DNA of 64,000 nt from Thermoanaerobaculum sp. (GTDB taxonomy: Bacteria > Acidobacteriota > Thermoanaerobaculia > Multivoradales > UBA5704). Below the pieces are notes generated by a model that saw only the letters and a list, made by a program, of their open reading frames with translations, ran no database searches and was not told the origin of the DNA. A program made the translations under genes and the position numbers. Of this stretch, positions 53,379 to 61,869 are shown in pieces (position 1 is the first letter of the stretch; the number at the start of each line of letters is the position of its first letter). The DNA lies in contig JAJKHS010000095.1 in NCBI GenBank assembly GCA_021154885.1, forward strand, positions 17,707 through 81,706, written 5' to 3'.

Positions 53379-54434
53379 ATGAGTGGTCTGAAGAAGGTGG
53401 TCCTGGGCACGCTGCTGGCGACGGCCGTGCTCGCTCTCACGCATGCGTGGCTGAACCTCGGGTTCGACCCGTTGCAGTTCGTGGGATTGAAGAAAAAGGC
53501 GGTGGCGGAGGAGGCCCGGTTCCGGGTCGGCTTCCTCCCCGTGACGTGACACCTCACGTGCCCCGTCTCCGATTGGATTCGCACGAATCTGAGCGGCAAG
53601 GGGCTGTTTGAACCCGTGAGGTTCAACGGCTGGCCCGAGCTCAAGGAAGCGCACATCTCCGGATCGACGCCGGCGACGTTCATGCTGGCGCCGATGGCCA
53701 TGGCCTTGCGCCAGCAGGGAGTGCCGGTGAAGATCGTGTTCCTGGGGCATCGCGACGGCTCCGCCCTGATGGTGCGCAAGGAGTCGGACATCCACGATTT
53801 CCGCGACCTCAGGGGGAAGCGGGTGGCGGTGCCGAACCGGTTCTCGAATCAGTACCTGCTGATCTTCAAGGCTTTGAAGGATCGCGGCATGACGATGCAA
53901 GACATCAACCTCGTCGAGATGCCGCCGCCGGACATGCCGGCCGCGCTCTACGCCAAGGCCGTGGACGCCATCATCTCGGGCGAGCCCTTCATGGGCCAGA
54001 CGGAGCTCGACGGCTACGGCCGCGTGCTCTACCAGGCCAAGGAGCTGTGGCCCAACTTCATCTCCTGCGTCATGGTGGCCAACGAGACGTTCATCAAGCA
54101 GCATCCGGACAAGATTCAGGACCTGGTGACGGGCATCGCCAAGAGCGGCCTCTGGCTGGAAGGGGGCATGGACCACCGCATGAAGGCGGCGGAAGTCGTG
54201 GCCACGCAGTACTACCACCAGAACCCGCGGCTGCTCCGCTTCGTGCTCAGCAAGCCGCCGGACCGGGTGACCTATGGCAACCTGCGCATGGCCAAGCAGG
54301 AGTTCCAGTACATCTCCCAGCTTGCGCTGGAGGCGGGCATCCTGAAGAAACCCATTGCTTACGAGGAGTATGCCGATCCTCGTTTTTCGGACAATACCAC
54401 TGGAGTCGGTCCTTATTCTTGGGAGGGGAAATGA
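53379..54434 (+). CDS. ABC importer substrate-binding protein, probable selenoprotein, copy 2
   Basis: The 351-residue paralogue starts at ATG 53379 and has an in-frame TGA at 53547-53549 (residue 57), between RFRVGFLPVT and HLTCPVSDWI. The rest is a full substrate-binding domain: NGWPELKEAHISGSTPATFMLAPMAMALRQQG, KRVAVPNRFSNQYLLIFKAL and MPPPDMPAALYAKAVDAIISGEPFMGQ. Copies are about 65-70% identical by eye, with many synonymous changes on both sides of the TGA, so both halves are under selection. That argues for selenocysteine rather than decay. It ends in an ATGA overlap with the permease gene. The N-terminal hydrophobic anchor is conserved. Confidence 0.85.
53563..53600 (+). promoter_or_regulatory. 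SECIS-like hairpin, copy 2
   Basis: CCCC/GGGG and CCG/CGG outer pairs match copy 1. The top is replaced by GATTC-GCAC-GAATC (53576-53589), whose loop begins with G about 32 bases from the TGA, as expected for a bacterial SECIS. Confidence 0.6.
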
Positions 54435-55192
54435 GAGCCAGGCTGGAGTCCCTGCTTCTGCCGCTGGCCGTGGCCTTCGGGTTCGTGGCCTGCTGGCACT
54501 TCGCCGTCAAGTGGACGGGGAGCGATATCTTCCCCACGCCGCGCCAGGTGCTCACCGGCACCTGGGAGCTGGTCGAGAAGGGCGTGCTCTTCAAGTACAT
54601 CGTGGCCTCGCTGTTCCGGGTCGCGACCGGCTATCTGCTGGCCGTGTTCGTCGGCATCCCCCTGGGGCTGCTGATGGGCTGGTTCACCCGCTTCCGCATG
54701 GCCTTGAACCCGGCCATCCAGGTGCTGCGCCCGATCTCGCCCATCGCCTGGATCCCGGTGGCCATCCTCTGGTTCGGGGTCAGCGATGTCGCGCCCATCT
54801 TCCTCATCTTCCTGGCCAGCCTGTTCCCCATCACCGTCGCCGCCATGGCCGCGGTGCAGAACATCCAGCTCGTCTACATCCGGGCGGCCCGCAATTTCGG
54901 CATCGGCGGGCTCGAGCTGTTCAAGAAGGTGGTCCTGCCGGCCGCGCTGCCGCAGATCCTCACCGGCCTGCGCCTCGCCCTGGGCGTCGCCTGGCTGGTG
55001 GTGGTGGCCGCCGAGATGATCGCCGTCAACTCGGGGCTCGGCTACCTGATTATCGATGCCCGCAACGCCGGTAAGCGCTACGACCTCGTGGTCGCCGGCA
55101 TGGCGATGATCGGCCTCATCGGCCTCGGGCTCGACTTCCTGGTGCGCCGCATGGAGACCCTGGACGAGGTGCGCTGGGGTCTGAGCCGCTGA
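54431..55192 (+). CDS. ABC transporter permease (nitrate/sulfonate/taurine type)
   Basis: The 253-residue protein has about six membrane helices and the permease EAA loop: AARNFGIGGLELFKKVVLPAALPQILTGLRLALGVAW. It is of the SsuC/NrtB/TauC class. LRPISPIAWIPVAILWFG is the usual family core. It joins the two selenocysteine-type binding proteins to the ATPase encoded at 55256. The start is coupled to binding protein copy 2 by ATGA. Substrate not decided by sequence. Confidence 0.93.
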   Translation: MRARLESLLLPLAVAFGFVACWHFAVKWTGSDIFPTPRQVLTGTWELVEKGVLFKYIVASLFRVATGYLLAVFVGIPLGLLMGWFTRFRMALNPAIQVLRPISPIAWIPVAILWFGVSDVAPIFLIFLASLFPITVAAMAAVQNIQLVYIRAARNFGIGGLELFKKVVLPAALPQILTGLRLALGVAWLVVVAAEMIAVNSGLGYLIIDARNAGKRYDLVVAGMAMIGLIGLGLDFLVRRMETLDEVRWGLSR

Positions 55193-55255
55193 AGAATCCG
55201 AAGGCCCATGTCGATTGCCTTGATTGGAGTGTTACCATGGAGGGGAGACTGAGTC

Positions 55256-56143
55256 ATGATCATGCAGATGAATCCGCATTCGACTGAGACCCGCAGCCCG
55301 CGGGCCAAGATCGCCGTCCGCGACCTGTGGATGACGTTCAAGAGCCCGGACAAGACGAAGCCGGACGTCCACGTCCTGGAGGACATCAACCTCGAGATCC
55401 TCGACGGCGAGTTCGTCTGCATCGTGGGTCCCTCGGGGTGCGGCAAGTCGACCCTGCTGAACATCGCCGGCGGCTTCTTCCAGGCGACGAGCGGCGCCGT
55501 CCGCATCGAGGACAAGGTGGTGACCGCGCCTGACTCGCGGCACATCTTCATCTTCCAGGAGAACGGGGTGTTCCCCTGGCTCAACGTGGAGGACAACGTC
55601 GGCTTCGGCGTCAAGCGCTCTACGATGGCGGAGAGGAAGAAGGTGGTGGAGCACTACGTCGAGATGGTGGGGCTCACCGGCTTCGGCAAGACCTATCCGC
55701 GGGAGCTCTCCGGCGGCATGCGGCAGCGGGTGGAGATCGCCCGCGCCCTGGCGGCGGAGCCCGACGTGCTGTTCATGGACGAGCCTTTCGGCGCGCTCGA
55801 CTACCTGACCCGCCTGCGCCTGCGGGCCGAGGTGACGCAGATCTGGCAGCGCGAGCGCAAGACGGTCATGTTCGTCACCCACGACGTGGACGAGGCCGTG
55901 CAGCTCGCCGACCGCGTGGTGGTGATGGGCAAGCGCCCCTCCCGCATTCGCGACATCGTGGCCGTGGAGGTCCCGCGCCCCCGCGACCTGGACGACCCGG
56001 AGTGCCGCCGCCTGCGCGATCACATCTTCGGCGTCATGGGCCTCGACCACTCGGGCCGCGCTACGGAGATCCGGGGCGTGGGTGCCGCGGAAGAGGAAGA
56101 CGAGACGGAAGGCAAGGTCGTCAACCTGGCCGACCGGCGGTAG
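55256..56143 (+). CDS. ABC transporter ATP-binding protein (nitrate/sulfonate/taurine type)
   Basis: The 295-residue ATPase has Walker A GPSGCGKSTLL, Q-loop FIFQENGVFPW, signature LSGGMRQRVEIARALAAEPDVLFMDEPFGALD and H-loop FVTHDVDEAV. It powers the importer formed with the permease and binding proteins. A C-terminal tail of about 40 acidic residues (GAAEEEDETEGKVVNLADRR) is longer than usual and might regulate it. Two start codons (ATG 55256 and 55262) are possible. Confidence 0.94.
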   Translation: MIMQMNPHSTETRSPRAKIAVRDLWMTFKSPDKTKPDVHVLEDINLEILDGEFVCIVGPSGCGKSTLLNIAGGFFQATSGAVRIEDKVVTAPDSRHIFIFQENGVFPWLNVEDNVGFGVKRSTMAERKKVVEHYVEMVGLTGFGKTYPRELSGGMRQRVEIARALAAEPDVLFMDEPFGALDYLTRLRLRAEVTQIWQRERKTVMFVTHDVDEAVQLADRVVVMGKRPSRIRDIVAVEVPRPRDLDDPECRRLRDHIFGVMGLDHSGRATEIRGVGAAEEEDETEGKVVNLADRR

Positions 56144-56169
56144 GCGCCCTCATCCCTGGGTGTGAGGGC

Positions 56170-56520
56170 TCAGGAAGGCACCTCCGACGACTCCTCGCCC
56201 CCGGCCGTCTCCTCCTCCAATCCCAGGTATCTCTCCACCGGCACACCCACACGGCTCTGGAAGCGCTGGCGATAGCTCTCCACCTCCCCGACCGCCTCGT
56301 CGAGAAAAACGCGCTCCACCCGGAACAGGGGGACGAACATGGTGGAGAGGCCCAGCGACTGATCGCCGCGCCGCGCCGCCTGGGCCATCCAGTCGTCGAA
56401 GCTGGAGACGTTGATCCCACGCAGCATCACCCCGGCGATCCCGAGCTCCTGGAGGATTCCCCAGAACTTCTCCGTGGGATTCACCAGGTGAACGATGACC
56501 AGCGCGCCGGGGCCGATCAC
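56170..56520 (-). CDS. Hypothetical protein following methylmalonyl-CoA epimerase
   Basis: The 116-residue protein starts at GTG 56520 behind GGGAGGT and overlaps the epimerase stop by four bases (GTGA). It begins IGPGALVIVHLVNPTEKFWGILQELGIAGVMLRGINVSSFDDW and ends in an acidic tail. Seen with mce/meaB in gene order here; I do not know its function. No signal peptide. A PilZ-like or metabolic accessory role would be guesswork. Confidence 0.72.
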   Translation of the reverse strand: MIGPGALVIVHLVNPTEKFWGILQELGIAGVMLRGINVSSFDDWMAQAARRGDQSLGLSTMFVPLFRVERVFLDEAVGEVESYRQRFQSRVGVPVERYLGLEEETAGGEESSEVPS

Positions 56521-56939
56521 GCCGGACCTCCCGGGGGGTGAGGGTCCCCTTCCGACAGCTCGATCAGCACGCCCCCCGCGCTCCTGGGATGGACGAACTG
56601 CACCCAGCAGCCGCCGGCGCCGCGGGTGGGCTCGGGGCGGAGCACCTGATAGCCCCCCTCGCGCAGGCGAGCGTCGTCGGCGCGCACGTCGCCGCTCGCC
56701 AGGCACAGGTGATGGAGCCCCGGACCCCGCTTCTCCAGGAACTTCGCGATGGGCGAGTCGTCCGACAGGGGCTCCAGCAGCTCGATGTGCGATTCGCCAC
56801 AGGGGATGAGCGCCACCCGCACCCCCTCGTGGGGCACCTCTTCGATGGCCTCGACGTGCAGCCCCAGGGCCTCGTACACCCCCCGCGCCTCGGCGATGGA
56901 GCGCACCGCAATCCCCACGTGCTCGATGCGCTCGATCAT
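56517..56939 (-). CDS. mce: Methylmalonyl-CoA epimerase (VOC family)
   Basis: The 140-residue protein has the glyoxalase/VOC fold: IEHVGIAVRSIAEARGVYEALGL, ALIPCGESHIELLEPL, GPGLHHLCLASGDV and VQFVHPRSAGGVLIEL, with the metal-binding His/Glu/His/Glu set. It interconverts (2R)- and (2S)-methylmalonyl-CoA for the mutase in propionyl-CoA metabolism. It is coupled to meaB by ATGA. Confidence 0.93.
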   Translation of the reverse strand: MIERIEHVGIAVRSIAEARGVYEALGLHVEAIEEVPHEGVRVALIPCGESHIELLEPLSDDSPIAKFLEKRGPGLHHLCLASGDVRADDARLREGGYQVLRPEPTRGAGGCWVQFVHPRSAGGVLIELSEGDPHPPGGPA

Positions 56940-57976
56940 GCCATGCGCTCCTCGGTCAGGCCGGCCGGACCGGCGTCCACGGCTTCGGTTGCCGCGGCTG
57001 TCTCCTCACGGGCGTCCTCCAGGACGCCGGAGAACAGCCGGTCGGCCACCCGGTAGGGGTCCAGCCGCTGCCGGTGGCCCCGTTCCACTTCGCGGTCCAC
57101 CCCCAGCACACGGTCCGCCGCCACCACCACCCGCTCCTTGAGGATGGTCTCCACCCGCAGCCGCAGGTGGGAGAGGCGCCGGCGCTCGATCTCGCCGCTC
57201 GTCTGCAGGAACTCCCGGTGGCGCTCGATCGCCTCCAGCAGGCGGTCGATTCCCTCCTCGCGCGAGGCCACCGTCTTGAGGATGGGCGGCAGCCAGGCGC
57301 CGTGCTCGCCGATCGAGAGCATCATCTCCAGATCCCGCACCGTGCGCTCGACCCCGTCGCGGTCGGCCTTGTTGATGACGAAGACGTCGGCGATCTCCAG
57401 GATCCCCGCCTTGATCGCCTGGATCTCATCCCCCATTCCGGGGACGGTGACGACCGCGACCGTATCGACCGTGCGCACCACGTCCACCTCGTCCTGACCG
57501 ACTCCCACCGTCTCCACCAGCACCCAGTCGAAGCCGGCGGCGTCCAGCAGGTCGACGGCGTCGCGCGAGGCGCGGGCGAGGCCGCCCATGGCGCCGCGGG
57601 TGGCCATCGAGCGGATGAACACTCCGGGATCGGTGTACAGGCTTTGCATGCGGATGCGGTCGCCCAGCAGGGCGCCGCCGGTGAAGGGGCTGGTGGGATC
57701 GACGGCGACGATCGCCACCGTCTGCCCGCGCCGGCGGCAGTGGCGGGCGAGGCGATCCACCAGCGTGCTCTTGCCGGCGCCGGGCGGACCGGTGATGCCC
57801 ACCACCCGCGCCTTGCCCGTCTCGGCGTAGACCCGGCGGATGAGCTCCCGCTGCCCCTCGCCGCCGTCCTCCAGAATGGAGATCGCCCGCCCCAGCGCCC
57901 GCGGCTGGCGCGCCATGACGCGCGGCACCAGCTCGTCGAGCGCGGCGGCAAGGTCGCCGGTGTGGCGGGCGCGCAT
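56936..57976 (-). CDS. meaB: Methylmalonyl-CoA mutase-associated GTPase MeaB
   Basis: The 346-residue G3E GTPase has the P-loop GITGPPGAGKSTLVDRLA, VAIVAVDPTSPFTGGALLGDRIRM, VLVETVGVGQDEVDVV and FVINKADRDGV (NKAD base specificity). It protects and reactivates B12-dependent methylmalonyl-CoA mutase. It shares one base with the acyl-CoA dehydrogenase stop and is coupled to mce. The mutase itself is outside the window. Confidence 0.94.
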   Translation of the reverse strand: MRARHTGDLAAALDELVPRVMARQPRALGRAISILEDGGEGQRELIRRVYAETGKARVVGITGPPGAGKSTLVDRLARHCRRRGQTVAIVAVDPTSPFTGGALLGDRIRMQSLYTDPGVFIRSMATRGAMGGLARASRDAVDLLDAAGFDWVLVETVGVGQDEVDVVRTVDTVAVVTVPGMGDEIQAIKAGILEIADVFVINKADRDGVERTVRDLEMMLSIGEHGAWLPPILKTVASREEGIDRLLEAIERHREFLQTSGEIERRRLSHLRLRVETILKERVVVAADRVLGVDREVERGHRQRLDPYRVADRLFSGVLEDAREETAAATEAVDAGPAGLTEERMA

Positions 57977-59124
57977 TACTTCCCCTTCAGCAACTGCCGC
58001 GCGATGACCAGCCGCTGGATCTCACTCGTCCCCTCGCCGATGGTGCAGATCTTGGCGTCGCGATAATACTTCTCCGCCCGGTAGTCCTTGATGAAGCCGT
58101 AGCCGCCGTGGATCTGGACGCCGCGCTCCGAGCAGAAGACCGCCGCCTCGCCGGCGTAGAGCTTGGCCTCGGAGGCCAGGCGGCTCACCCGCTGGCCGCG
58201 GTCCAGGGCCTCGGCCGCGGCGAAGGTCAGGGCCTCGGCGGCGGCGACGCGCACCGCCATCTCCGCCAGGGCGAACTGGATGGCCTGAAAGCTGGCGATG
58301 GGCTGGCCGAACTGCTCCCGCTCCTTGGCGTAGGCGAGCGAGACGTCGAAGGCACCCATGGCCGTGCCCAGCCCCAGGGCCGCGATCGAGATGCGGCCGC
58401 CGTCCAGGATCTGCAGCGCCTGCACGAACCCATCGCCCACCTCGCCCAGCAACCGGTCCTCGGAGACGAAGCAGTTCTCCATCACCACCTCGGCGGTGTC
58501 CGAGGCGCGGATCCCCAGCTTGTTCTCCTTCTTGCCGGGACGGAACCCCTCCATTCCCTTGTCCAGGGCGAAGGCCGAGATGTTGTGGCCGCGCGGCCCG
58601 TCGGGATCGGTCACGGCGAACACGACGCACACGTCGCCGACGCTGCCGTGAGTGGTGAACGTCTTGGAGCCATTGAGGATCCAGCCGCCGTCCACCTTCT
58701 CCGCCCGGGAGCGGGTGCCGGCGGCATCCGAGCCGGCGCCCGGCTCCGTGAGGCTCCAGGCGCCGATCTTCTCGCCCTTCGCCAGCGGCACCACCCAGCG
58801 GCGCCGCTGCTCCTCATTGCCGAACTTGAAGATGTGGTTGGTGCACAGCGAGTTGTGCGCGGCGACGCTGATGCCGACCGAGGGGTCGATGCGCGACAGC
58901 TCGGTGACGACGATCACGTACTCGACGTAGCCGAGCCCCGCGCCGCCATACTCCTCGGGGAAGAGGATGCCGAGAAAGCCCAGCTCGCCCGCCTTCCTCA
59001 TCAGCTCGCGGGGGTACTTCTGATGCTCGTCGATCTCGTCGACGATGGGGTCGACCTCGCGGCGGGCGAACTCCCGCGCGGTCTCCTGAATGGCGCGCTG
59101 CTCGTCGGTCAGGGAAAAGTCCAC
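57976..59124 (-). CDS. Acyl-CoA dehydrogenase
   Basis: The 382-residue flavoenzyme starts at GTG 59124 behind GGAGGAGAGGAAG; the frame is open further upstream but that region is not protein-like. Motifs: WSLTEPGAGSDAAGTRSRAE, FTTHGSVGDV, IQIHGGYGFIKDY-type region and CTIGEGTSEIQRLVIARQLL, with the catalytic Glu in the GEGTSEIQ segment. It is of the short/branched-chain type and feeds propionyl- or butyryl-type oxidation with MeaB and Mce. It heads the meaB-mce operon. Confidence 0.93.
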   Translation of the reverse strand: MDFSLTDEQRAIQETAREFARREVDPIVDEIDEHQKYPRELMRKAGELGFLGILFPEEYGGAGLGYVEYVIVVTELSRIDPSVGISVAAHNSLCTNHIFKFGNEEQRRRWVVPLAKGEKIGAWSLTEPGAGSDAAGTRSRAEKVDGGWILNGSKTFTTHGSVGDVCVVFAVTDPDGPRGHNISAFALDKGMEGFRPGKKENKLGIRASDTAEVVMENCFVSEDRLLGEVGDGFVQALQILDGGRISIAALGLGTAMGAFDVSLAYAKEREQFGQPIASFQAIQFALAEMAVRVAAAEALTFAAAEALDRGQRVSRLASEAKLYAGEAAVFCSERGVQIHGGYGFIKDYRAEKYYRDAKICTIGEGTSEIQRLVIARQLLKGK

Positions 59125-59284
59125 GGTCTTCCTCTCCTCCAGGGCTCCCGAAAGGCCAGCGAGGCATGCTATCGCGGGGGGCTGAAGATTGGCAACGCGG
59201 CCCTCACCACCCCCGGCCGGGGTGAGACCTTCATATACAATTCCACAAACACTGGAACAGCCCTTCCCAGGAGGCCCGTCCCCT

Positions 59285-60370
59285 ATGACTCCCGAAACCC
59301 TTCTGCTGCGCAAGCTCATGACCCGGCAGGACCTCACCCGCACCGAGAGCGCCGCCCTGCTCGAGGCCCTGCTGCGTCAGGACACCGAAGGGTGGAGGCT
59401 CCTGGCCTACTCCGTCGCCTCCCAGACCAAGGGCGAGACCATCGATGAGCTGCTGGGGATGTGGGACGCGATGTTCACCCTGACCGGCGAGTATCCTCTC
59501 GGCCTCGAAGGCCGGCGGCCCATGGAGGTATCGAGCGCCGGCGGCAGCGGCGTGCGCAAGATCAACGTCTCCACCCTGATGGCCCTGATCGTGGGCGAGC
59601 CCGCCGTGCCCATCCTCAAGCACTCGTTCTGGAAGGTGACGGGCATCGCCGGCAGCGCCGACGTGCTGGCGGCGGTGGGCATCCTGGCCCCGGCCGTGAC
59701 TCTGGACCAGATCCAGCGCGCCGTCGAGCAGGTGGGCGTCGCCTTCTACTCCCCCCTGTTCGTCAGCCCCGAGCTCGGGAACCTGGTCAATTTCGGACGC
59801 ACGCTGGCGGTGAAAGAGGTGGGCGTCAGCACACCGTTCCACCTCATGGCCCCCCTCTTCACCCCGGTGCGCATGACCTATCGCATGTTCGGCCTCAACA
59901 ACCCGCGCCAGTTCGAGATGCTCACCGAGCTCTTCCGTGGCATCGGCTACGACAACGCCCTGGTCGTCCAGGGTTCCGACGGCCTGGACGAGGCGACGAT
60001 CGCCGGCCCCAGCCGGGTCCGCGGCTTCCGCGGCAGCCAGAGCTTCGATTTCACCCTCGAGCCGGAAGCCGCCGGCCTCGCCACCGCGCCGGTGGCCTCC
60101 ATCGCGCCGGTCGACGCCGACTCCAACACCCGCGACTTCCTGCGCATCGTCCACGGCCTGGAGACGGGGCCCAAGCGCGACCTCGTCGTCCTCAACTGTG
60201 GCCTCGCCCTGTGGATCTCCGACCGCGCCGAGTCCGTGGCGGACGGCGTCCAGACCGCCCTCGGGCGCATCGCCAGCGGCGAGGCGCGAGAGAAGCTCGC
60301 GAAGCTGGTGGAGCTGACCGGCGACCCCGAGGTCCTCCACCAGGCCGAGCAGGAGCACCTCTCCTCTTGA
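59285..60370 (+). CDS. TrpD-like (glycosyl transferase family 3) protein
   Basis: The 361-residue protein follows the anthranilate phosphoribosyltransferase fold: helical N-terminus, SSAGGSGVRKINVSTLMALI where TrpD has GTGGD...NIST, LKHSFWKVTGIAGSADVLAAVG for KHGNR..SGSADVL, and NPRQFEMLTELFRGIGYDNALVVQGSDGLDE. The PRPP glycine loop and the anthranilate-site Arg/His are altered, so it is probably not tryptophan synthesis but a TrpD2-like paralogue. GGAGG lies before the ATG. It lies 17 bp before an unknown partner gene. Confidence 0.8.
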   Translation: MTPETLLLRKLMTRQDLTRTESAALLEALLRQDTEGWRLLAYSVASQTKGETIDELLGMWDAMFTLTGEYPLGLEGRRPMEVSSAGGSGVRKINVSTLMALIVGEPAVPILKHSFWKVTGIAGSADVLAAVGILAPAVTLDQIQRAVEQVGVAFYSPLFVSPELGNLVNFGRTLAVKEVGVSTPFHLMAPLFTPVRMTYRMFGLNNPRQFEMLTELFRGIGYDNALVVQGSDGLDEATIAGPSRVRGFRGSQSFDFTLEPEAAGLATAPVASIAPVDADSNTRDFLRIVHGLETGPKRDLVVLNCGLALWISDRAESVADGVQTALGRIASGEAREKLAKLVELTGDPEVLHQAEQEHLSS

Positions 60371-60387
60371 CCGGCAGCGATCGGCCC

Positions 60388-61161
60388 ATGGACATCCGCC
60401 GCGAGATCCTCCGCAACGTCATCCTCTGCCAGTCGCTGGAGCCGCTGGGGACGCGCCCGGACCGCAACCTGCCGCCCGACGAGCCCACCTCGGCGCACAA
60501 GATCGAGTATTTCGTCGTCGCGGGGGTCAACAGCTCGTGGCCGTTCTACGACCTCGCCGACCGGGTGCTCACCCACCGCGGCCAGCCGGACTGCATCTTC
60601 GACGCAGCCTACGAGGCCCAGAGCGCCAGCGTCCGCAACCGCCTGGGAGGCAAGATCAACTACGGCCCCATCATGCTCCTGGTCCCCATCATCACCGCCC
60701 AGGCTCTGGAGTACCTCGAATCCGGCACCCACGAAGACGTCGAGGCCATCCTCCGGCGGACGGGGGACGTGCTGCGTGCCACCACCGAGCAGGACGTCGC
60801 GAGCATGGAGCGGTTCATCCACCTCGGCTACGAGATTTCGGCCCGCCACCGGGTCCGCATCGGCCGTCCCAAGCCGCCCCGCTACCCGCTGCTGCGCGGG
60901 AAGTACGCCAACGTCTGGGACGCCGCCCACGGCTTCCCGGACAACCAGGCAGTGCGCGAGCTCATCCAGGGCTTCCCCTACTCCCACCAGGTCTACCGCT
61001 TCCTGCTGCACAACCTCGAGACCGGCATCCTCCAGGCCACCGAGCTGATCTACAACTTCCTCCTCCCCGAGCTCGGCCGCCCCGACGCCGTGGCCGACGT
61101 CATCACCACCGGCCTCTACCTGGTGCTCACCAAGCACCCCGAGAGCGTGCTCTTCGTGTAG
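60388..61161 (+). CDS. Unrecognised protein paired with TrpD-like transferase
   Basis: The 257-residue cytoplasmic protein is mostly helical: HKIEYFVVAGVNSSWPFYDLADRVLTHRGQPDCIFDAAYEAQSAS, GGKINYGPIMLLVPIITAQALEYLE and YPYSHQVYRFLLHNLETGI-like segments. It resembles all-alpha phosphoribosyl-dephospho-CoA/CitG-type proteins only in helical character, so I assign no family. Being 17 bp after a TrpD-like gene suggests both act on one phosphoribosylated intermediate. No signal peptide. Confidence 0.7.
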   Translation: MDIRREILRNVILCQSLEPLGTRPDRNLPPDEPTSAHKIEYFVVAGVNSSWPFYDLADRVLTHRGQPDCIFDAAYEAQSASVRNRLGGKINYGPIMLLVPIITAQALEYLESGTHEDVEAILRRTGDVLRATTEQDVASMERFIHLGYEISARHRVRIGRPKPPRYPLLRGKYANVWDAAHGFPDNQAVRELIQGFPYSHQVYRFLLHNLETGILQATELIYNFLLPELGRPDAVADVITTGLYLVLTKHPESVLFV

Positions 61162-61224
61162 CCCTGGGGCCCCTGGGACCGCCGGCGTCCCGCCGGCTTC
61201 TAACTCCGTCTTTTTCAATCCAAC

Positions 61225-61869
61225 CTACCGCACCACCCCATACCGAGACAGCATGAAATCCCCGATCCGCTCGCAGCTCTCCAGGCGGAAGCGGACCAGC
61301 GGCCCGCCATCCGCGAAGAGGTTCACCGAGCCCGAGTCGAGGACGGCGGCGAACAGCATCAGATAAACCGTGTCCACCAGCCCCTCCCGCAGGAGAGCCC
61401 GGTTGAGCGTCCCTCCCCCCTCGACGATCAGGTCGGAGAGGCCTCTCTCGGCGAGCCCCGCGATCAGGCGCGGCAGCTCGATGCAGGTCTCGCCCGCGAC
61501 CACGGGCTCGATCCCGCGCGATGCCAGGAAGTCCAGGTACTCCCGCGGGGTCGTCTCGCAGACTCCGACGAGGGTGCGCGCCGAGCCGTCGAGGAACCGG
61601 TAGTGGCGCGGGATCTTGCCCTCCCGATCGAGGGTCACGCGCACCGGCGGCCGCGCCCGGGGAGCACTCTGGGAAGTGAGGCTCGGATTGTCCACCAGCA
61701 CCGTGCCGGTGCCCGCCAGCACGGCGTGGGCCCGGCGCCGGATGCGCCACTTCCACTCCAGCACCCGGCGCGGCGTCTCGAGGAGGGGAATGAGGCTCTC
61801 ACCCGTCGCGCCGTGCGCCGGGGTGATCATGCCATTGAGCGAGACCGCCGTGAGGATGGAGAGGCTCAT
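61225..61869 (-). CDS. RibD C-terminal domain / dihydrofolate reductase-like reductase
   Basis: The 214-residue protein has the RibD_C fold: LSILTAVSLNGMITPAHG, RRRAHAVLAGTGTVLVDNPSLTSQSAPRARPPVRVTLDREG and LIVEGGGTLNRALLREGLVD (NADPH-binding GGGxL). It reduces a pyrimidine or flavin precursor with NADPH. No deaminase domain is attached. It is coupled to the preceding nucleotidyltransferase gene by ATGA. Specific substrate unknown. Confidence 0.87.
   Translation of the reverse strand: MSLSILTAVSLNGMITPAHGATGESLIPLLETPRRVLEWKWRIRRRAHAVLAGTGTVLVDNPSLTSQSAPRARPPVRVTLDREGKIPRHYRFLDGSARTLVGVCETTPREYLDFLASRGIEPVVAGETCIELPRLIAGLAERGLSDLIVEGGGTLNRALLREGLVDTVYLMLFAAVLDSGSVNLFADGGPLVRFRLESCERIGDFMLSRYGVVR

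Noticed and set aside
52127..54434. Reading the two TGA-interrupted binding-protein genes as pseudogenes or sequencing errors
   Set aside because: Both have TGA at the same aligned codon, with conserved coding sequence on both sides and a following hairpin. Selenocysteine explains this better.
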